Assembly (NCBI GenBank): GCA_016191815.1
Contig: JACPVI010000034.1
Span: 1-48,103 of the forward strand
DNA length: 48,103 bases
Direction of reading: 5' to 3'
Source of the DNA: Myxococcales bacterium
Lineage (GTDB): Bacteria > Myxococcota > Myxococcia > Myxococcales > Myxococcaceae
Below are positions 9,858 to 22,870 of the stretch, piece after piece. The position numbers and the translations under genes were made by a program. Each line of letters starts with the position of its first letter. Position 1 is the first letter of the stretch. A model generated the notes under the pieces. The model ran no database searches. It saw only the letters and a program-made list of their open reading frames with translations, and was not told the DNA's origin.

Positions 9858-11777
9858 ATGATCATCGGCACCGCCGGTCACATCGACCACGGGAAGACCT
9901 CGCTGGTGAAGGCGCTCACCGGCATCGACACCGACCGGCTGCCGGAGGAGAAGCGGCGAGGCATCACCTTGGAGCTGGGCTTCGCCCACCTCGAGCTGGG
10001 AGAGGGGCTTTTGGCGGGAGTGGTGGACGTCCCCGGCCACGAGCGCTTCGTGAAGGCGATGGCCGCCGGCGCCGGAGGGGTGGACCTGGCCATCCTGGTG
10101 GTGGCGGCCGACGAGGGAGCGATGCCGCAGACCCGCGAGCACCTGGACATCTGCGGGCTGCTCGGCGTCCGCCGCGGAGTCTTGGCCATCAACAAGAGCG
10201 ACCTCTTGACCGAGTTGGGCCCCGACTGGCTGGGGCTGCTCCAAGCCGACCTCGCCTCGCTCACCCGGGGCACCTTCCTCGAGGGGGCGAAGATTGTCCC
10301 TTGCTCTGCGAAGACCGGCGAGGGGCTGCCTGCCCTTCGTGAGGCCCTCTTGGAGCTGGCCCGGGCGCTGCCGGAGCGGCCCTCCGAAGGACCAGCCTTT
10401 CTCCCCATCGACCGCGCCTTCACCATGAAGGGCTTCGGCACCGTGGTGACCGGCACCCTCCTCTCCGGCCAGCTCGAGGTGGAGGACTCGGTCTCGCTCT
10501 CCCCCGAGCTGTCGGGCCCCTTTCGAGTGCGCGGCCTTCAAGTGCACGGCCGGCCGGTGGAGCGCGCCTCGGCCGGCCAAAGGGTGGCGGTCAACCTCGC
10601 CGGAGTGGAGACGGAGGAGGTGTGGCGCGGAATGGCGCTCACCCGCCACGAGGAGCTGCCCCCCACCCGGATGCTGGATGTGGAGCTGAGCCTCTTGCCC
10701 GCGGTGGAGGCGAGCCTGCCCCGCCGCTCCAAGCACCTGCTCCACCTGGGCACCGCCCAGGTGGAGGCGACGGTGGCGCTGCTCGGCGAGGCGGAGCTTC
10801 GGCCCGGACAGTCGGCCTTCGCCCAGCTCCGGCTTTCCGCGAAGGTGGCGGCGCTGCCCAACCAGCGCTTCATCCTCCGGGGCTCCACGGCTCTCCCCGG
10901 CCGCGGGGCCACCCTGGCCGGAGGGCGAGTGTTGGCCATCACTCCTCCCAAGCGCAAACGGGGCGCCGCGGCGGCCCTGGCGCCGCTGTTGGACGCCGAC
11001 TCGGAGGGGAGGCTCTCCTTCTTGCTCGAGCAGTCCGGCTACCCGGGGCTCACCGAGAAGGAGCTGTTCGCCCGCTCGGCGATGCCGCAGAAGTCCCTCT
11101 CCCGCTCGCTGGAGCTCTTGTGCACCAAGGGCAAGGCGCTCCTCGTGGACAAGGAGCGGCGGCTGTACCTCTCCGGTCAGGTGTTCTCCGCCATGGGCCA
11201 GCGGGCCATCGACTTGATGGGGCGCTTCCACGACCAGCACCCGATGAAAGACGGCCTTTCCAAGGAGGAGCTGCGCCAGCGGTTGGGGCTCGACTCCGAG
11301 CGCATCTTCTCCCGGCTGGTGGCGTCCCTGCTCGAGGGCGGCAAGGCCGAGGCCAAAGGAGAGCTGTTGAGGCTCGCCGGGCGAGGGCGGAGCCTCAGCG
11401 CCTCCGATGAGGAGGCCTGCTCCAAGCTGGTGTCCGAGCTTACGGCCGCGGGGCTGGCGCCGCCCACCGTGGGCGAGCTTTCCAAGCGACTGTCGCTGCC
11501 GCAAAAGCGGCTCCTCGAGCTCTTGAAGGTGGCCTCTGCCCAGGGCCTGGCCATCAAGGTGACGGACGAGCTCTACTTCGACAAGGGCGCGCTCGAGCGG
11601 CTGCGCGGGCAACTGGTGTCCCACCTCAGGGCCAACCGCGAAATCACCACCCAGGCCTTCAAGGAGATGGTGGGGCAAACCCGGAAATTCGTGATCCCCT
11701 TGTCGGAGTACTTCGACCGAGAGAAGGTGACCTTGAGGGTAGGGGACAAGAGAGTGCTCAGAGGCTCGAGGGTCTGA
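9858..11777 (+). CDS. selB: Selenocysteine-specific elongation factor SelB
   Basis: SelB is a GTPase that delivers selenocysteyl-tRNA to UGA codons by binding a SECIS hairpin in the mRNA. The 639-residue product starts [42 protein letters not shown], here seen as the P-loop GHIDHGKTS, switch region [18 protein letters not shown] and NKSD. EF-Tu-like beta-barrel domains follow. The C-terminal 250 residues form the winged-helix repeats that bind SECIS RNA (for example [17 protein letters not shown]). Length is close to the usual 610-640. No selA, selD or tRNA-Sec was recognised nearby. Its stop overlaps the next start (TGATG), implying coupling to the regulator gene. Confidence 0.96.
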   Translation: MIIGTAGHIDHGKTSLVKALTGIDTDRLPEEKRRGITLELGFAHLELGEGLLAGVVDVPGHERFVKAMAAGAGGVDLAILVVAADEGAMPQTREHLDICGLLGVRRGVLAINKSDLLTELGPDWLGLLQADLASLTRGTFLEGAKIVPCSAKTGEGLPALREALLELARALPERPSEGPAFLPIDRAFTMKGFGTVVTGTLLSGQLEVEDSVSLSPELSGPFRVRGLQVHGRPVERASAGQRVAVNLAGVETEEVWRGMALTRHEELPPTRMLDVELSLLPAVEASLPRRSKHLLHLGTAQVEATVALLGEAELRPGQSAFAQLRLSAKVAALPNQRFILRGSTALPGRGATLAGGRVLAITPPKRKRGAAAALAPLLDADSEGRLSFLLEQSGYPGLTEKELFARSAMPQKSLSRSLELLCTKGKALLVDKERRLYLSGQVFSAMGQRAIDLMGRFHDQHPMKDGLSKEELRQRLGLDSERIFSRLVASLLEGGKAEAKGELLRLAGRGRSLSASDEEACSKLVSELTAAGLAPPTVGELSKRLSLPQKRLLELLKVASAQGLAIKVTDELYFDKGALERLRGQLVSHLRANREITTQAFKEMVGQTRKFVIPLSEYFDREKVTLRVGDKRVLRGSRV

Positions 11778-13159
11778 TGCCCGGCCACATCCTCGTCGTC
11801 GACGACCAGCGGAACATGCGGGCCACCACCGCGATGCTCCTGCGCTCCGAGGGCTACTCGGTGCTGGAGGCGGCCAGCGGCGACGAGGCGCTGGCCATCC
11901 TGGCGGAGAAGCCGGTGGAGCTGCTCCTCACCGACTTCAAGATGGAGCCGATGGATGGGCTCACCCTGCTCCGGAAGGGGCTGGAAATCTCGCCCCAGAC
12001 CCAGGTCATCATCATGACCGCCTACGGCTCCATCGAGAGCGCGGTGGAGGCGATGCGCGGCGGCGCCTACGACTACCTCACCAAGCCCTTCAAGGAAGGA
12101 GAGCTGGTCCACCGGGTCCAGCGGGCCCTCGAGCGCGCCAAGCTGCTCTCCGCGGTGGACCTCTTCGCCGACGAGTTCAACGCCCGCCACGGCCTCACCG
12201 CCCTCATCGGCCGCAGCCCGGCGATGCGGGAGCTGACCTCCCGCATCCTCAAGGTGGCCCCCTCCGACGCCACCGTGCTGGTCATGGGGGAGAGCGGCAC
12301 CGGGAAGGAGCTGGTGGCCCGCGCGGTCCACGCCCACTCGAGGAGGAAGGATCGGCCCTTCGTCCCGGTCAACTGCGCCGCCATCGCCGAGGGGCTACTG
12401 GAGAGCGAGCTGTTCGGCCACGCCAAGGGCGCCTTCACCGGGGCGATCCGCTCCCGAAAGGGCCTCTTCGAGGAGGCCGACGGAGGCACCCTCTTCATCG
12501 ACGAGGTCACCGAAACCACCCCCGCCTTCCAGACCAAGCTGCTCCGCGTGCTCCAGGACGGCGAGGTGCGCAGGGTGGGCGAGTCCACCTCCCTCACGGT
12601 GGACGTCCGCATCGTGGCCGCCACCAACCGCGACATCGAGGCGGAGGTCAAATCCAAGCGCTTCCGGCAGGACCTCTACTACCGCCTCAACGTGGTCAGC
12701 TTGCGCGTGCCCCCCCTGCGCGAGCGGCTGGAGGATGTCCCCATCCTGGCGGAACACTTCCTCCAGAAGGCCATCGCCCGCTCCCCCCAAAAGCGCCGCC
12801 TCACTGCCGCGGCGGTGGAGCACCTGCTCGGCTACTCCTTCCCCGGCAACGTCCGCGAGCTGGAAAACCTGGTCGAGCAGGCCGCCGCCCTCGCCGAAGG
12901 GGAGGACCTCCTCCCCGAAGACTTCCCCACCCCTAAGGCCAACGGCTCCTCTCCGAATGCCGCCTCCTCCACCCCCATGGCCCCCTCCCTCGCCGAGGCG
13001 GTCGCCGAGGCAGAGCGCAAGGCCATCGTCCACGCCCTCGAGCGCTCCCCGGATGACCTGGCCAAGGTCGCCTTCGAGCTGGCCGTCTCCCCTACCACCC
13101 TCTGGCGGAAGATGAAGCGGCTCGGCCTCAAGGTTTCCCCGGAAGAGCCCCGCGGCTGA
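11777..13159 (+). CDS. NtrC-family sigma-54-dependent response regulator
   Basis: It activates sigma-54 promoters after phosphorylation. The 460 residues contain a receiver domain (acidic pair D9/D10, phospho-acceptor D53 in LLTDFKMEP, Thr in IIMTAYGS, Lys in LTKPFKEG). The AAA+ domain has Walker A GESGTGKE, the GAFTGA loop that contacts sigma-54, and Walker B GGTLFIDEV. A FIS-type helix-turn-helix lies at the end (AKVAFELAVSPTTLWRKMKRLGL). All key residues are present. A matching histidine kinase is not adjacent. It overlaps selB by one base. Its targets are unknown, but a candidate -24/-12 site lies just downstream at 13264. Confidence 0.96.
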   Translation: MPGHILVVDDQRNMRATTAMLLRSEGYSVLEAASGDEALAILAEKPVELLLTDFKMEPMDGLTLLRKGLEISPQTQVIIMTAYGSIESAVEAMRGGAYDYLTKPFKEGELVHRVQRALERAKLLSAVDLFADEFNARHGLTALIGRSPAMRELTSRILKVAPSDATVLVMGESGTGKELVARAVHAHSRRKDRPFVPVNCAAIAEGLLESELFGHAKGAFTGAIRSRKGLFEEADGGTLFIDEVTETTPAFQTKLLRVLQDGEVRRVGESTSLTVDVRIVAATNRDIEAEVKSKRFRQDLYYRLNVVSLRVPPLRERLEDVPILAEHFLQKAIARSPQKRRLTAAAVEHLLGYSFPGNVRELENLVEQAAALAEGEDLLPEDFPTPKANGSSPNAASSTPMAPSLAEAVAEAERKAIVHALERSPDDLAKVAFELAVSPTTLWRKMKRLGLKVSPEEPRG

Positions 13160-13263
13160 TCCGATTTCACTTATGAAATAAGGTTTCACCTTTGCAAGCC
13201 GCCCGCCGTCTGGCGCGGCGCGTAAATGTGCTGAATCAGGCAGTTCGGGATTCAAAAATCCAA

Positions 13264-13279
13264 TGGCACAGTCGCTGCT
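13264..13279 (+). promoter_or_regulatory. Candidate sigma-54 promoter
   Basis: TGGCACAGTCGCTGCT has the invariant GG and GC ten bases apart and a perfect TGGCAC -24 half. The -12 half is CTGCT instead of TTGCA. A strong Shine-Dalgarno-like GAAGGAGGT follows at about 13312-13320 but has no good open frame after it, so the product, if any, may be an RNA. Confidence 0.3.
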
Positions 13280-13360
13280 ATTCGTTTTGATGGGTGCGAT
13301 GACATTCAGTTGAAGGAGGTTCCCCCCCACCACTTCAGCAGTCTCGTCGCACTTGCGTCA

Positions 13361-13403
13361 GAAGACCCGCGGCCCGGCGCTCCCCAAGCGTCGGGCCGCC
13401 TTC
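13361..13403. terminator. Bidirectional terminator between convergent genes
   Basis: The arms 13369-13381 and 13387-13399 pair over 13 bp with one imperfect pair and a 5-base loop (CCCCA). A-rich GAAGA flanks one side and CTTCTT the other. It sits between the ends of the NtrC-type gene and nuoN, and could stop transcription from both sides. Confidence 0.65.
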
Positions 13404-13440
13404 TTGTGCAGAGGGCTGCGCAGGCGGGCTGCTCGGACAG

Positions 13441-14996
13441 CTACTGCCCAAACATCAGTCCCGCCTGCGCCAGCCATTGCGTCACCGGGCCGGGGAGGAT
13501 GCCGAGCAGCACCACCGCGGCGGTGGAGGCCCACAGGGCCACTTCGGTGGCGAGCTGGCGCTCGGCGGGGGGGGCGCCCTCGGTGGCCGGCCGCATGAAC
13601 ATGTAAACCACCACCCGCAGGTAGTAGTAGACGCCGGCGGCGCTGGAGAGCACCGCTACCACGGTGAGGCCGAGAAGCCCCGCGTCCACCGCGGTGCGGA
13701 AGATGAGCAGCTTGGAGATGAAGCCCACGGTGGGAGGGATTCCTCCCAGGGAGAGCATGAAGGCCGCCATCGCCACCGCCCAGAGGGGCCTTCTTTGTGC
13801 GAGGCCGGAGAAGCGATTCAAGTCCCAGGCGGTGCCGCGCTCCTCGTCCTCCCGCCGCTCCAGCGCGGCGACTGCTCCGAAGGCCCCCACCGCGCTCACC
13901 GTGTAGCCCAAGAGGTAGAAGAGGATTCCCCGCAAGGCGTCCGCCTCGAGCGTGCCCACCCCCACCCCGGGAAGGAGCGGGGTGGCCTGCAACACTCCGC
14001 TCTCCCCGCTGGGCCGGGCGAACAAGACGCATACCCCCAAGAGCAAGTAGCCGGCGTGGGCGATGGAGGAGTAGGCCAGCATCCGCTTCACGTTTCGCTG
14101 GGGAAGGGCGAGCAGGTTTCCCCCCACCATGGTGAGGAAGGCCAGGCCCCCGAAGGTGATGAGCGGCACCTTGGGATCCACCGCCTTGCCGGCGAAGACG
14201 AAGACGCGCAGGAGCGCGGCGAAGGCCGCCGCCTTCACTCCGGCGCTCATCAGCGCGGTCACCGGGGTGGGCGCACCCTCGTAGACGTCTGGAGCCCACA
14301 TGTGGAACGGCACCGCCGCGACCTTGAAGGCGAAGCCGGCGGCGATGAGCCCCAAAGCGCAGTAGGCGAGCGGCCGCTGGGAGGGGTCGGCCACCGCCGC
14401 GCGCAGGGCATCGGAGAGGGCGTAGAGCCTGGTGGTGCCGGTCACCCCGTAGAGCAGCGCGGTGCCGTAGAGCAGCAAGGCGGCGGAGAAGGCCCCCAGG
14501 ATGAAGTACTTGAAGCCTGCCTCGGCGGGCCGAGTGCCCCTCCGGAGGTAGCTCGCCAGGGCGTAGGTGGCCACCGAGAGGATTTCCAGGTTGATGAAGA
14601 GCGTCACCAGCTCGGCCGAGGCGGCGAGGAGGCTCATCCCGGCGGCGGAGAAGAGCGCGAGGGCGTAGAACTCGCCGCGTTCGGCGTTCCTCGCCCGAAG
14701 GAAGCCCGCCGCGAGGAGGATGGCCAAGAAGAGCCCCGCGCACACCACTGCGGTGAGGGCGCCGGCGAAGGCGTCCTGAACCCCCATCCCTCCGAAGACG
14801 AGGTGCGGTTGGCCGAAGGCGTAGGAGACCGCCACCACTCCGGCCGCGGCGGTGCAGATGAGCGCCAAGGTGGCCTGGTGGGCCCGCGAGGCGGTGGAGA
14901 GGAAGACTTCGGAGAGGAGCAGGAGCATCGCCCCGATGCAGAGGATGATGGCCGGAATGAGCGGGACGAAGTCCTCGCCGCTGATGACCGGGATGT

Positions 14997-15000
<4 letters not shown>
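13441..15000 (-). CDS. nuoN: NADH-quinone oxidoreductase subunit N
   Basis: NuoN is one of three antiporter-like, proton-pumping membrane subunits of complex I. The 519-residue product is a string of about fourteen hydrophobic segments, with the antiporter-family signatures KVAAVPFHMWAPDVYEGAPTPVTALMS (the conserved Lys and the helix-breaking Pro region) and RNVKRMLAYSSIAHAGYLLLG. Length is slightly above the usual 480-490. Its ATG overlaps the nuoM stop by four bases (ATGA). It is the last gene of the nuoE-F-J-K-L-M-N operon. Confidence 0.96.
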
Positions 15001-19090
<4,090 letters not shown>

Positions 19091-19097
19091 GTCCCGC

Positions 19098-19403
19098 TCA
19101 GTGCCTCATGGTGCGGAGCTCTTCCACGTTGACGGTGTTGCGGCTTCGGAAGACGGCGATGATGATCGCCAGCCCCACCGCCGCCTCGGCCGCCGCCACC
19201 GCGATGACGAAGAAGGCCGCGGCGTGCCCGGAGAGGTCTCCCCGCTCCCGGGCGAAGGCGAGGAAGGTGAGGTTGGCGGCGTTCAGCATCAGCTCGACGG
19301 ACATGAACACCACCAGCGCGTTCCGGCGGATGAGCACCCCCAGGGCGCCCAGGCAGAAGAGCGCCGCCGCCAGGACCAGGTAGTGGGTGATGGGGACCGC
19401 CAT
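19098..19403 (-). CDS. nuoK: NADH-quinone oxidoreductase subunit K
   Basis: NuoK is a small three-helix subunit in the proton path between NuoH/A/J and the antiporters. The 101-residue product has the standard length and the conserved Glu in [14 protein letters not shown] and in [15 protein letters not shown]. It starts 16 bases after nuoJ ends and ends seven bases before nuoL starts. Confidence 0.97.
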   Translation of the reverse strand: MAVPITHYLVLAAALFCLGALGVLIRRNALVVFMSVELMLNAANLTFLAFARERGDLSGHAAAFFVIAVAAAEAAVGLAIIIAVFRSRNTVNVEELRTMRH

Positions 19404-19419
19404 GCGCCCTCCCTTCGCC

Positions 19420-19932
19420 TCAGATGCGCGACTTGGCCACCACCACCGCGCCCACGATGGCCACCAGCAACAGCACCGACACCGCCTCGAACGGCAGCAG
19501 GTAGCTCGTGTAGAGCAGCTTGCCCACCGAATCCAGCGTCCCGAACGCCGCCGCCTTCGCCGGGTCGGCCGCCCAGGCGTCGGGGCGCACGGGCAGCTTG
19601 AGGATCGAGCCCAAGAGCGCGGCGAACAGCGCCACCGCCGCGCCCGCTCCGAGCAGCCGGGAGAAAGAGAGCTTGGTGCCCGGCCCCACCTCGGCCAGCG
19701 ACAACAGCATGATGACGAAGAGGAAGAGCACCATGATGGCGCCGGCGTAGACCAAGACTTGAAGCACCGCGATGGTGTGGGCCCACAAGAGCACGTAGAT
19801 GCCGGCGAGGGAGAAGAAGGTGCCCACCAGCGAGATGGCGCAACTGAGCGGGCTCCGCACCACCACCACCACCGCGGCGGAGAGGAGCGTGCAGGCGGCG
19901 AACAGCCAGAAGAGGACGACTTCCACGCTCAA
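19420..19932 (-). CDS. nuoJ: NADH-quinone oxidoreductase subunit J
   Basis: NuoJ is a five-helix membrane subunit. The product has [29 protein letters not shown] and [20 protein letters not shown], the latter being the pi-bulge helix region. The open frame runs into the nuoF end, so the start must be inside. I chose TTG 19932, seven bases after GAGGGAGG, which gives 170 residues; GTG 19926 is the alternative. It follows nuoF by 13 bases. NuoG, NuoH and NuoI, usually between F and J, are missing here. Confidence 0.93.
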   Translation of the reverse strand: MSVEVVLFWLFAACTLLSAAVVVVVRSPLSCAISLVGTFFSLAGIYVLLWAHTIAVLQVLVYAGAIMVLFLFVIMLLSLAEVGPGTKLSFSRLLGAGAAVALFAALLGSILKLPVRPDAWAADPAKAAAFGTLDSVGKLLYTSYLLPFEAVSVLLLVAIVGAVVVAKSRI

Positions 19933-19945
19933 TTCGGGCCCTCCC

Positions 19946-21268
19946 TCAGCCGAACGCGCCGAAGTGGCCCCACGGGCTGTCCCCGAACGGGCACTTCCTC
20001 TGGGCGATGTGCGACTGGAACTCCAGCTTGAACTTCTGCACGAAGGAGTGCACCGGGAGCGCCGCCGCATCTCCCAACGGGCAGATGGTGTTGCCCAGCC
20101 CGATGGGCGGATACGGCGCGATGGAGGAGGCCACCTGCACCAGCATCTCCAGGTCGGCCTGCTCGCCCCGGCCCTCTTCGATTTTCCGCAACAGCCGCGC
20201 CTGCCAGGGGGTGCCCTCGCGGCAGGGGGTGCACTGGCCGCAGGACTCCTCGGCGTAGAAGCGGGCCACCCGCCAGAGCGAGCGCACCAGGCAGGTGGCG
20301 TCGTCCATCACGATGACGCCTCCCGAGCCGGCCATGGTCTGCTTGGCCTTCAAGGCTTCGAACTCCATCGGGAGGTCCAGCTCCTCCGCGGTGAGCACCG
20401 GCGCCGAGGAGCCGCCGGGGATGACCGCCTTCACGCGGCGGCCCTCCGGCATTCCCCCGCCCAGCTGCGGGTCGAAAATCAGCTCGCGGAAGGTGGTGCT
20501 CATCGAGCACTCGTACACCCCGGGCCGGTTGACGCTGCCGGAGAGGCAGATGAGCCGGGTGCCTCCGGACTTCTCGGTGCCGAGCTTGGCGAACCAGTCC
20601 GCGCCGTTCTCGATGATGGCGGGGAGGTTGGCCAGGGTCTCCACGTTGTTCACCACCGTGGGCGAGCCGAACAGTCCCACCACGGCGGGGAAGGGCGGCT
20701 TGAGCCTTGGCCAACCCTTCTTGCCCTCCAGAGACTCGAGCAGGGCAGTCTCCTCTCCGCAGATGTAGGCGCCGGCGCCGCGCACCTGGTGGACGTCCAG
20801 GGCGTAGTCCGTGCCCAGCACCTTGGCTCCGAAGATGCCCGCCTGGTAGGCCTCGCGGATGGCCGCGTCGAGGATGGCGGAGGGCTTCTTGAATTCTCCC
20901 CGGGAGTAGACATAGGCCCGGTGGCAGTCGAGGGCGTAGGCGGTGATGGCGATGCCCTCGAGGAGCATGTGCGGGTCGTTCTCGAGGATGTAGCGGTCCT
21001 TGAAAGTGCCTGGCTCGGACTCGTCGGCGTTGACGCAGAGGTAGATGGGCTTGCCGGTGCCCTTGGGCACGAAGCCCCACTTCATCGCGGTGGGGAAGCC
21101 CGCTCCGCCGCGGCCGCGGAGGTTGGACTTCTTCACCTCGTCGACGATCTGCACCGGCGCCATCGACAGCGCCTTCGTAAGGGCCTGGTAGCCCCCGCCC
21201 GAGCGGTACACCTCGAGGGTGTGGGAGCCCGGCCTGCTCCAGTTCTTCGTGGTGACGGGGGTCAACAA
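19946..21268 (-). CDS. nuoF: NADH-quinone oxidoreductase subunit F
   Basis: NuoF holds the NADH and FMN sites and the N3 iron-sulfur cluster, where electrons enter complex I. The 440-residue product shows GRGGAGFPTAMKW (NADH/FMN), ADESEPGTFKDR, AGAYICGEETALLESLEG, and the cluster ligands SCGQCTPCREG plus a later Cys in GNTICPLGDAA. The start is TTG at 21268 or the next TTG at 21265; neither has a clear ribosome site, and the leader is occupied by a GTCGAG element. Confidence 0.96.
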   Translation of the reverse strand: MLTPVTTKNWSRPGSHTLEVYRSGGGYQALTKALSMAPVQIVDEVKKSNLRGRGGAGFPTAMKWGFVPKGTGKPIYLCVNADESEPGTFKDRYILENDPHMLLEGIAITAYALDCHRAYVYSRGEFKKPSAILDAAIREAYQAGIFGAKVLGTDYALDVHQVRGAGAYICGEETALLESLEGKKGWPRLKPPFPAVVGLFGSPTVVNNVETLANLPAIIENGADWFAKLGTEKSGGTRLICLSGSVNRPGVYECSMSTTFRELIFDPQLGGGMPEGRRVKAVIPGGSSAPVLTAEELDLPMEFEALKAKQTMAGSGGVIVMDDATCLVRSLWRVARFYAEESCGQCTPCREGTPWQARLLRKIEEGRGEQADLEMLVQVASSIAPYPPIGLGNTICPLGDAAALPVHSFVQKFKLEFQSHIAQRKCPFGDSPWGHFGAFG

Positions 21269-21269
21269 G

Positions 21270-21325
21270 GTCGGGAGTCGAGGGTCGAGCGTCGAGTGGG
21301 CCGTTCAGCGGCCGTCCAGCGGCTG
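21270..21325. repeat. GTCGAG-heptamer intergenic element 2, short form
   Basis: Units GTCGGGA, GTCGAGG, GTCGAGC and GTCGAGT lie in perfect 7-bp register from 21270 to 21297, followed by CCGTCCAGCGG, the reverse complement of the CCGCTGGACGG motif in the other elements. It fills the 61-bp gap between nuoE and nuoF, so it is inside an operon and transcribed. Only one flank of heptamers is present. Confidence 0.8.
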
Positions 21326-21329
21326 GGGG

Positions 21330-21833
21330 TCAGGTGAGCTTGGAGAGGAGCTCGTCGAGCTTCTTTCGGTTCAGGGACTCGTGGTGGTCTTCGTTGACCT
21401 GCAGGCAGGGGGCAGTGCCGCAGGAGGCCAGGCACTCCGTCTCCCGCAGGGTGAATAGCTCGCTCGACTGGCCTGCCTTCAGGCCCAGCTTCTGCTCGAG
21501 GTAGGCGAGTAGCTCCTCCGCGCCCCTAAGCGAGCAGGAGAGGTTGGTGCAGACGTCCAGCACGTACTTGCCCGGCTTTTTGGTGTGGAACATCGCGTAG
21601 AAGGTCGCCACCTCGTGGGCGCGCTCCTTTGAGACCGCCAGCCGCTGGGCCACCAGCTCCAAGCCTTGCGGCGGCAGCCAGCCCTTGATGGATTGCAACA
21701 GCCTCAAGGCCGGGAGCATCGCCGCGCTCTTCCGATCCTCCGGGTAGTGGGGGAGCACCAAGGCGAGGCCTTCGTCCAGTCGCCGCTGCTCGTCGGGGGT
21801 GAGGGCAGCGGAGGAGTCGTTGGGCTCCGCCAT
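21330..21833 (-). CDS. nuoE: NADH-quinone oxidoreductase subunit E
   Basis: NuoE carries the N1a 2Fe-2S cluster and works with NuoF in the NADH-oxidising arm. The product contains ATFYAMFHTKKPGKYVLDVCTNLSC and CLASCGTAPCLQVN, giving the four Cys ligands. The open frame reaches back to TTG 21872, but that overlaps promoter-like sequences on both strands, so I chose ATG 21833, giving 167 residues, close to the usual length. The GTCGAG element separates it from nuoF. Confidence 0.93.
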   Translation of the reverse strand: MAEPNDSSAALTPDEQRRLDEGLALVLPHYPEDRKSAAMLPALRLLQSIKGWLPPQGLELVAQRLAVSKERAHEVATFYAMFHTKKPGKYVLDVCTNLSCSLRGAEELLAYLEQKLGLKAGQSSELFTLRETECLASCGTAPCLQVNEDHHESLNRKKLDELLSKLT

Positions 21834-21843
21834 CGCGGCGCGC

Positions 21844-21872
21844 TTCGTAGGCGCCGACGGGTTCGTTGTCAA
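21844..21872 (-). promoter_or_regulatory. Candidate sigma-70 promoter for nuoEFJKLMN
   Basis: On the minus strand a perfect -35 TTGACA (21872-21867) is followed after 17 bases by TACGAA (21849-21844), a moderate -10. The predicted start site would fall only a few bases before the nuoE ATG, so the message would be almost leaderless. Confidence 0.4.
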
Positions 21873-21894
21873 TGAAAACCCTGACTCCTATACT
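21866..21894 (+). promoter_or_regulatory. Strong candidate sigma-70 promoter for the PilZ-receiver gene
   Basis: TTGTCA at 21866-21871, a 17-base spacer and TATACT at 21889-21894 match the housekeeping consensus with one mismatch in each box. The -35 overlaps the -35 of the opposing promoter. Its position argues that the gene starts at ATG 21941 and not at the upstream in-frame TTG or ATG. Confidence 0.65.
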
Positions 21895-21940
21895 GGCGCC
21901 CGAGGACGGAAATCGTCAGGGATTTCGGTCACTTTTCCCG

Positions 21941-22699
21941 ATGAAGGGCGACTGGGGCGAGAAGAGGGAGCACCGACGAGTCACGCTGATCCTCAAGGTG
22001 GTGTGCCCCGATCGTGCCGGCGCCCTCGGTGCCACCGAGAACCTCTCCAAGGGAGGGCTGTTCGTCCAGACCGAAGAGCGCTTCGAACTGGGCGAGCGGG
22101 TGGCGCTGGCTCTTTCTTTCCCCGGGCTTTTGGATCCGATACAAATCGTCGGGCGGGTGGTGTGGCTGCGCCCGGCGCGGGGTGAAGAAGGAGCAGGAGT
22201 CGGAGTGGCGGTGGAGTCGGAGGCCGAGCGCCTCCGACTGGAGCAACTGGTGAACGCGAGCGACACGCACCCTTCGGCCGCGACCACCTCGGCGCTTCCC
22301 GCCGAGGGCTTCCGCGTGCTGATCGTCGAGGACAACCCGCACATCATCGAGATGTACAGCTACGTCCTCAAGAAGCTCGCGGCGCAGGAGCTAGGGGGCA
22401 AAGTGCCCTTCGAGGTCCACTTCGCGCCCGACGGGCACCATGCCCTCAAGCTATTGGAGGAGGGCCGCTTCAACCTGGTCCTCACCGATCTGTACATGCC
22501 AGTGATGGACGGCTTCATCCTGGTGGAGCGGATCCGCCAAAGCGAGTCCTGGAAGTCCATCCCGGTGGTGGTCATCTCGGCCGGTGGGGCTGACGCTCAG
22601 GCGCGGGCGATGCAACTGGGAGTAGACATCTACCTGCGCAAGCCGGTGAAGTTCACCGAAGTGCTGGAGACGGTGAAGCGGCTGCTGAGAATCGGCTGA
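21941..22699 (+). CDS. PilZ domain fused to a receiver domain
   Basis: The 252-residue protein joins an N-terminal PilZ domain (about residues 8-100) to a C-terminal receiver (about 128-250). PilZ binds cyclic di-GMP, and both binding motifs are intact: RxxxR in KREHRRV and NxSxxG in ENLSKGG. The receiver has the acidic pair in VLIVEDN, the phospho-Asp in LTDLYMPVMDG, Ser in VVVISAGG and Lys in YLRKPVKF. It should integrate cyclic di-GMP with a phosphorelay; no output domain is present, so it probably acts by protein contacts, as in motility control. Start chosen from the promoter position. Confidence 0.92.
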   Translation: MKGDWGEKREHRRVTLILKVVCPDRAGALGATENLSKGGLFVQTEERFELGERVALALSFPGLLDPIQIVGRVVWLRPARGEEGAGVGVAVESEAERLRLEQLVNASDTHPSAATTSALPAEGFRVLIVEDNPHIIEMYSYVLKKLAAQELGGKVPFEVHFAPDGHHALKLLEEGRFNLVLTDLYMPVMDGFILVERIRQSESWKSIPVVVISAGGADAQARAMQLGVDIYLRKPVKFTEVLETVKRLLRIG

Positions 22700-22708
22700 T
22701 GAGAACAA

Positions 22709-22850
22709 GTCGAGGGTCAAGGGTCGAGGGTCGAGGGTGACCGGTCGAGCGGCGTTCAGCGCTCGGCGGCTTCCGGTCGACCGAAGGCGTCAGGGGACTC
22801 TCAACGGCCGCTGGACGGCGCACTCGACACTCGACCCTCGACTCTCGACC
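22709..22850. repeat. GTCGAG-heptamer intergenic element 3
   Basis: Left flank: GTCGAGG, GTCAAGG, GTCGAGG, GTCGAGG in 7-bp register from 22709. Right flank: CTCGACA, CTCGACC, CTCGACT, CTCGAC from 22823. CCGCTGGACGG lies just before the right flank. It ends about twenty bases before the start codon of the next gene. Confidence 0.85.
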
Positions 22851-22870
22851 GGCTAAGTTCCGCCTCCGCC

